A stretch of DNA of 10,540 nt from Loktanella sp. GTDB lineage: Bacteria > Pseudomonadota > Alphaproteobacteria > Rhodobacterales > Rhodobacteraceae. The stretch's first letter is position 1. Each line of letters opens with the position of its first letter. Below, in pieces: positions 6,777-10,540 of this stretch. The translations under genes and the position numbers were made by a program. The stretch covers positions 1-10,540 of the forward strand of contig PUNR01000131.1 in the NCBI GenBank assembly GCA_003551805.1, written 5' to 3'. The notes below the pieces were generated by a model. That model was not told the DNA's origin. It ran no database searches and was given only the letters and a program-made list of their open reading frames with translations.

Positions 6777-9272
6777 TTACAGGTTCCGTTCGACCGATTC
6801 CCGCTCGAAAATCTCGATGACGTCGCCAGGGCGCACGTCTTCGTAGTTTTCGAATGCCATGCCACATTCCTGACCCGACTGAACCTCTGGCACTTCGTCC
6901 TTGAAGCGTTTGAGGGTCTTCAGCGTGCCTTCGTGGATCACGACATCGTCGCGCAGCAGGCGGACACCAGCAGAACGCCGTGCGACGCCTTCGGTGACCA
7001 GACAGCCCGCGACCTTGCCGACGTTGGACACTTTGAACACGTCCTTGATGTTGGCATAACCGATGAACTTTTCACGGATTTCCGCAGACAACAGACCAGA
7101 GGCAGCTTTCTTCACATCATCCACAAGGTCGTAGATGACGGAATAATACCGGATTTCTACACCCTTCTGGTTGGCGGAATTGCGGGCCGTGGCATTAGCA
7201 CGCACGTTGAAACCGAACACCGGCGCACCGGATGCTTCGGCAAGGCCGATATCGGTTTCGGTAATCGCACCGACACCCGAATGCAGCACGCGCACGCGGA
7301 CTTCGTCGTTGCCGATCTTTTCCATCGCCTGAACGATCGCTTCGGCAGAACCCTGCACGTCGGCCTTAACCACAATCGGCAATTCGCTGACGTTTTCGTT
7401 CGCCTTGGCATTCGCCATCAGCTGTTCCAGCGTCGTGGCCATACCAGCCGCAGCACGCTTTTCCTTGGACGCTTTTTCACGGTATTCCGCGATTTCGCGC
7501 GCCTGCGCATCGGTTGAGACAACGTTCAGCACATCGCCCGCCTCTGGTGTGCCGTTCAGGCCCAGAACTTCGACCGGAACAGCGGGGCCAGCCTCGGCGA
7601 CGCGTTCACCCTTATCGTTGATCAGCGCACGCACTTTGCCGTATTGTTCGCCGACAACAAAGATATCGCCAGTGCGCAAGGTGCCGTTCTGGATCAGAAC
7701 AGTCGCCACAGGACCACGGCCGATATCAAGCTGCGCCTCGATCACGGCACCAACGGCGGCGCGGTCAGGGTTGGCTTTCAATTCCAGAATTTCGGCCTGC
7801 AGCGCGATGGCTTCCAGCAGATTGTCCAGACCTTTGCCTGTGATGGCCGACACTTCAACATCTTGCACATCGCCGGACATCTTTTCGACGACAACTTCGT
7901 GCATCAGCAAATCGGTGCGGACCTTGTCAGGGTTGGCAGCAGGTTTGTCGATCTTGTTGATCGCCACGATCATCGGCACTTTGGCCGCTTTCGCATGGGC
8001 AATCGCCTCGATCGTTTGCGGCATGACAGCGTCATCAGCCGCAACCACCAGCACGACGATATCCGTCACCTGCGCGCCGCGCGACCGCATCGACGTAAAG
8101 GCGGCGTGACCTGGCGTATCAAGGAACGTCAGCAACGCACCGCTATCGGTTTTCACCTGATAGGCACCGATATGCTGGGTGATCCCGCCAGCTTCGCCAG
8201 CGACGACTTTGGCGTTGCGGATCGCATCCAGCAGAGATGTTTTACCGTGGTCAACGTGACCCATGATGGTCACGATCGGCGGACGCGTCAGCAGATCCTT
8301 GGGATCGTCAGGCACCATCTTGATGACGTCTTCGACATCGGCATCAGACACGCGAACAACTGTGTGGCCAAATTCTTCGATGATCAGTTCTGCCGTATCG
8401 GCATCAATCGACTGGTTCTGCGTCGCCATGATGCCATTGTTCATCAGGGCCTTAACCACGTCAGCGACGCGTTCAGCCATGCGGTTGGCAAGTTCGGACA
8501 CGGTGATCGCAGGTGGCAAGGCCACATCCCGGAACACCTTTTCACGTTCGGCAGACCCACCCATCGCTTTGGCACGGGCACGGTCCTGCTTACGCTTCAT
8601 CGCAGCCATCGACCGCTGGCGACCACCTTCGCGGCCAGTCAGCGCGTCATTCAATGTCAGCTTGCCAGCGCGGCGACCGTCGTCTTCACCGCGGGTTGGC
8701 TTGGCTTTCGCAGCTTTTTCGCGGGCGTCACGTTCACGGTCCACCTTGCGGGGGCCAGCGGCGGACGGGCGGTCAACGGCGTTTTCACCCGGCAAGGCGC
8801 TGGCGTCAGCACCCGCAGGGGCTGCTTCGGCTTTGACCTTAGCGGCGGCACGTTCTGCCTTACGCTTTTCTTCTTCGGCCTTGGCCTTGGCGCGTTCTTC
8901 GCGTTCGCGGTCTTCAGCCTCTTTGGCTTCCATCTCGGCGCGGCGCGCCTCGCGTTCGGCGGCGCGTTCTTTTTCTTCAGCTTCGCGCTTGGCGGCTTCT
9001 TCTGTTTCGCGGGCGCGGGCCATCGCCAACGCCTTCATGCGGCGTTCGAGTTCAACATCCGAGATGCCCGCAGGCCGTTTGGATGGATCACCGCCCATTT
9101 GCACGCCAGTTGAACCGGCAGGCTTGGCTGCGCCGGGTTTTGGCACCACAACGCGTTTACGTTTGGTTTCCACCACGACGTTTTTGGTCCGCCCATGGCT
9201 AAAACTTTGCTTCACGTTGCTTGGACGTGACCCACCAAGACCGAGTGGTTTTTTTCCGTCGTTATCGCTCAT
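6777..9272 (-). CDS. infB: Translation initiation factor IF-2
   Basis: IF-2 is the GTPase that brings initiator fMet-tRNA to the 30S subunit and promotes joining of the 50S subunit. The 831-residue protein starts MSDNDGKKPLGLGG, as alphaproteobacterial IF-2 usually does, followed by an IF-2-associated segment (about 19-60, VKQSFSHGRTKNVVV). A long Lys/Arg/Glu/Ala-rich helical stretch (about 72-150) and a disordered linker come next, then the conserved IF2_N domain (about 254-305). The G domain carries G1 GHVDHGKT (338-345), GGITQHIGA (362-370), G3 DTPGH (385-389), G4 NKID (439-442) and a G5-like SAITGKG. Domains II to IV follow, ending KRFKDEVPEVQSGQECGMAFENYEDV. Its ATG overlaps the stop codon of the upstream YlxR gene by four bases. 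The local ribosome site (AAAGAAG, four bases away) is mediocre, so translational coupling is likely. Confidence 0.97.
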   Translation of the reverse strand: MSDNDGKKPLGLGGSRPSNVKQSFSHGRTKNVVVETKRKRVVVPKPGAAKPAGSTGVQMGGDPSKRPAGISDVELERRMKALAMARARETEEAAKREAEEKERAAEREARRAEMEAKEAEDREREERAKAKAEEEKRKAERAAAKVKAEAAPAGADASALPGENAVDRPSAAGPRKVDRERDAREKAAKAKPTRGEDDGRRAGKLTLNDALTGREGGRQRSMAAMKRKQDRARAKAMGGSAEREKVFRDVALPPAITVSELANRMAERVADVVKALMNNGIMATQNQSIDADTAELIIEEFGHTVVRVSDADVEDVIKMVPDDPKDLLTRPPIVTIMGHVDHGKTSLLDAIRNAKVVAGEAGGITQHIGAYQVKTDSGALLTFLDTPGHAAFTSMRSRGAQVTDIVVLVVAADDAVMPQTIEAIAHAKAAKVPMIVAINKIDKPAANPDKVRTDLLMHEVVVEKMSGDVQDVEVSAITGKGLDNLLEAIALQAEILELKANPDRAAVGAVIEAQLDIGRGPVATVLIQNGTLRTGDIFVVGEQYGKVRALINDKGERVAEAGPAVPVEVLGLNGTPEAGDVLNVVSTDAQAREIAEYREKASKEKRAAAGMATTLEQLMANAKANENVSELPIVVKADVQGSAEAIVQAMEKIGNDEVRVRVLHSGVGAITETDIGLAEASGAPVFGFNVRANATARNSANQKGVEIRYYSVIYDLVDDVKKAASGLLSAEIREKFIGYANIKDVFKVSNVGKVAGCLVTEGVARRSAGVRLLRDDVVIHEGTLKTLKRFKDEVPEVQSGQECGMAFENYEDVRPGDVIEIFERESVERNL

Positions 9273-9901
9273 CTAGCTTCTTTATCCTTCCCGGAGGCCA
9301 TATCGCCCCCGTTCCCTTCGCGTAAACCGCGTAGCTTTGTGGCTTCCTCTACAACACGATCGCTGAGTCCGCCAGTCGCAAGCGCGCCATGTATCACACT
9401 TTGCCGTCCAAAAGCCAAACCCAATTCGGCTGACGTCAGGCAACCAAAGTATCTGGCGCCTTCTGGCGTCCAGAGTTTTGTCTTTCCGCGTTCCGATCCG
9501 TCAGCGGCTTGCACCAGAACACGGACCCGTTCGCCACCGGCCAGCCAGCCTTTGACCTTTTCAAAGCCACAGACCGCGCGGCCTGCTTTGCGGGTCAGGG
9601 CGATCAGATCGACAGTGCGGCGCGCAACCTGGCGTTCCACCTCGTCCAGCAGACCGTCAGGGACGGTCACCGGCTGTTTTGCAGACCTTGAAAACTGGCC
9701 CTTGCGGGCCTGTTCCAGAATGTCGCGGTCGGCGGTTACATACATGCCGCGCCCGGGCAGTTTGCCCAGAATGTCGGGTACAACCTGATTGTCAGGCCCC
9801 AGAACAAAACGGATTAGCCCAGCCTTCGGCTGGACCTCTCCGGTGACGATGCATTTACGTTCCGCATCGTCTTGTTCGTGTTTATGCCCGCCACGCGCCA
9901 T
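9269..9901 (-). CDS. RNA-binding protein: YlxR (DUF448) domain fused to L7Ae-like domain
   Basis: A 210-residue protein joining two small RNA-binding folds. The YlxR/DUF448 domain covers about residues 12-85, with RKCIVTGE (15-22), a conserved LIRFV (29-33) and LPGRGMYV (48-55). An L7Ae/L30e-like segment follows (about 90-190), with VDLIALTRKAGRAVCGFEKV and GLAFGRQSVIHGAL. In Firmicutes YlxR is a separate small protein, reported to bind RNase P RNA and renamed RnpM, with an L7Ae-type gene (YlxQ) next to it; here both appear as one chain, the common alphaproteobacterial form. The role in this organism is not established. Start choice is supported by GGAG seven bases before the ATG at 9901. It lies 21 bases after nusA and overlaps infB by four bases, so it belongs to the nusA-infB operon and probably acts in RNA processing or translation. 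Confidence 0.9.
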   Translation of the reverse strand: MARGGHKHEQDDAERKCIVTGEVQPKAGLIRFVLGPDNQVVPDILGKLPGRGMYVTADRDILEQARKGQFSRSAKQPVTVPDGLLDEVERQVARRTVDLIALTRKAGRAVCGFEKVKGWLAGGERVRVLVQAADGSERGKTKLWTPEGARYFGCLTSAELGLAFGRQSVIHGALATGGLSDRVVEEATKLRGLREGNGGDMASGKDKEAR

Positions 9902-9922
9902 GTATTTACTCCGAAGGCCCTA

Positions 9923-10540
9923 TCAGGCCTCCTCTTCCTCGGTTTCTTCGTCACTCTTGTTCAGCTCGTCCGGATCGACCCAACCCAGCATGACACGCGC
10001 GGTCATGACCATGTTCTGGGCTTCTTCCAGCGATACATCGAACGGTTCAAGCACGCCTTCGTCTTTGACGCGTTCGCCGTTCACGGTTGTCCAGCCACCG
10101 GCCAGTTCCCAATCCGCGCAAGTGGCGAAATCTTCCAGCGTTTTGACGCCGTCATTGCCCAATGCTTCCAGCATCTGGGGTGTCAGACCTTCAAAATCAA
10201 TCAGGCTTTGTTCAACACCCGTCGCAAGGGCGGCATCCATCGCCTTTTTCGCCTGTGCCTCAAGGTAATCGCGGGCACGGGCCTGCAATTCGCCTGCGGT
10301 GCCTTCGTCGACACCTTCGATCACCAGCAATTCGTCCTGTTCGACATAAGCAACCTCTTCGAGGTTGGTAAAGCCTTCGGCGACCAGCAACTGGGCAAAG
10401 AATTCGTCCAGATCCAGCGTGTCCATGAACAGCTTGGTGCGGGTTTCAAATTCGGCCTGACGACGCTTGGATTCTTCGGCTTCGGTCAGAATGTCGATGT
10501 CCAGACCAGTCAACTGGCTGGCCAGACGCACGTTTTGACC
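9923..10540 (-). CDS. nusA: Transcription elongation/termination factor NusA, C-terminal part (5' end outside window)
   Basis: The 205 C-terminal residues of NusA, which binds RNA polymerase and nascent RNA and controls pausing, termination and antitermination. The frame is open to the window edge, so the GTG at 10531 is internal: the preceding codons read Gly-Gln-Asn, giving GQNVRLASQLTGLDIDIL, the end of the second KH RNA-binding domain. Two helix-hairpin-helix-type repeats follow. The first contains LLVAEGFTNLEEVAYV and LLVIEGVDEGTAGELQARA; the second contains FEGLTPQMLEALGNDGVKTL. The latter leads into EEAQNMVMTARVMLGWVDPDEL and a very acidic tail (EETEEEEA). The N-terminal polymerase-binding domain, S1 domain and first KH domain lie outside. 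It is upstream in the operon with the YlxR-L7Ae gene and infB. Confidence 0.95.
   Translation of the reverse strand, partial: GQNVRLASQLTGLDIDILTEAEESKRRQAEFETRTKLFMDTLDLDEFFAQLLVAEGFTNLEEVAYVEQDELLVIEGVDEGTAGELQARARDYLEAQAKKAMDAALATGVEQSLIDFEGLTPQMLEALGNDGVKTLEDFATCADWELAGGWTTVNGERVKDEGVLEPFDVSLEEAQNMVMTARVMLGWVDPDELNKSDEETEEEEA

Noticed and set aside
7644..9276. Long plus-strand open frames opposite infB (489 residues at 7644-9113 and 337 residues at 8263-9276)
   Set aside because: They lie entirely antisense to the clear IF-2 gene, show low-complexity His/Phe- or Ser/Arg-rich translations typical of shadow frames in GC-rich DNA, and have no recognisable domain.
1..10540. A novel defence, mobile or biosynthetic system
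   Set aside because: All sizeable genes are recognised housekeeping families in a normal alphaproteobacterial arrangement, with no integrase, transposase, toxin-antitoxin pair, CRISPR repeat or compositional break visible.

Overview
The window is a stretch of core chromosome from an alphaproteobacterium, most likely a member of the Rhodobacterales (Roseobacter group). The evidence is moderately high GC, the protein sequences themselves (SecA beginning MLGIGSIAKKVFG, IF-2 beginning MSDNDGKKPLGL, a YlxR domain fused to an L7Ae-like domain) and the gene order. The species cannot be named from the sequence alone. Coding density is very high, and I see no mobile element, CRISPR array, tRNA, rRNA or sign of recent transfer.

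Layout. (1) Positions 1-1270, plus strand: the 3' end of dnaJ, then radC. (2) Positions 1333-4041, minus strand: secA, convergent with radC, with an imperfect hairpin between them. (3) Positions 4042-4235: a divergent control region with a good minus-strand promoter candidate for secA and a weaker, overlapping plus-strand candidate. (4) Positions 4236-6700, plus strand: a compact operon of an exported parvulin-type peptidyl-prolyl isomerase, argJ and mutT, with a 3-base gap and then a 4-base overlap. (5) Positions 6701-6776: two adjacent hairpins, a perfect 26-base palindrome and a strong U-tract terminator, separating mutT from infB. (6) Positions 6777-10540, minus strand: the transcription/translation operon nusA (5' end outside the window), ylxR-L7Ae and infB.

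Functional links. SecA drives pre-protein export across the inner membrane, and the divergently encoded isomerase carries a signal peptide and probably folds exported proteins in the periplasm, so these two genes form a plausible secretion and folding pair. ArgJ (arginine biosynthesis) and MutT (nucleotide pool cleaning) share the isomerase transcript without an obvious biochemical link. NusA, the YlxR protein and IF-2 are the classical elongation/initiation gene set. DnaJ and RadC precede them.

I looked for an undescribed system and did not find one: every sizeable ORF that looks real belongs to a well-known family. The points worth a second look are small: the palindrome after mutT, the compact secA/isomerase control region, the start choice of secA, and a few short repeats.
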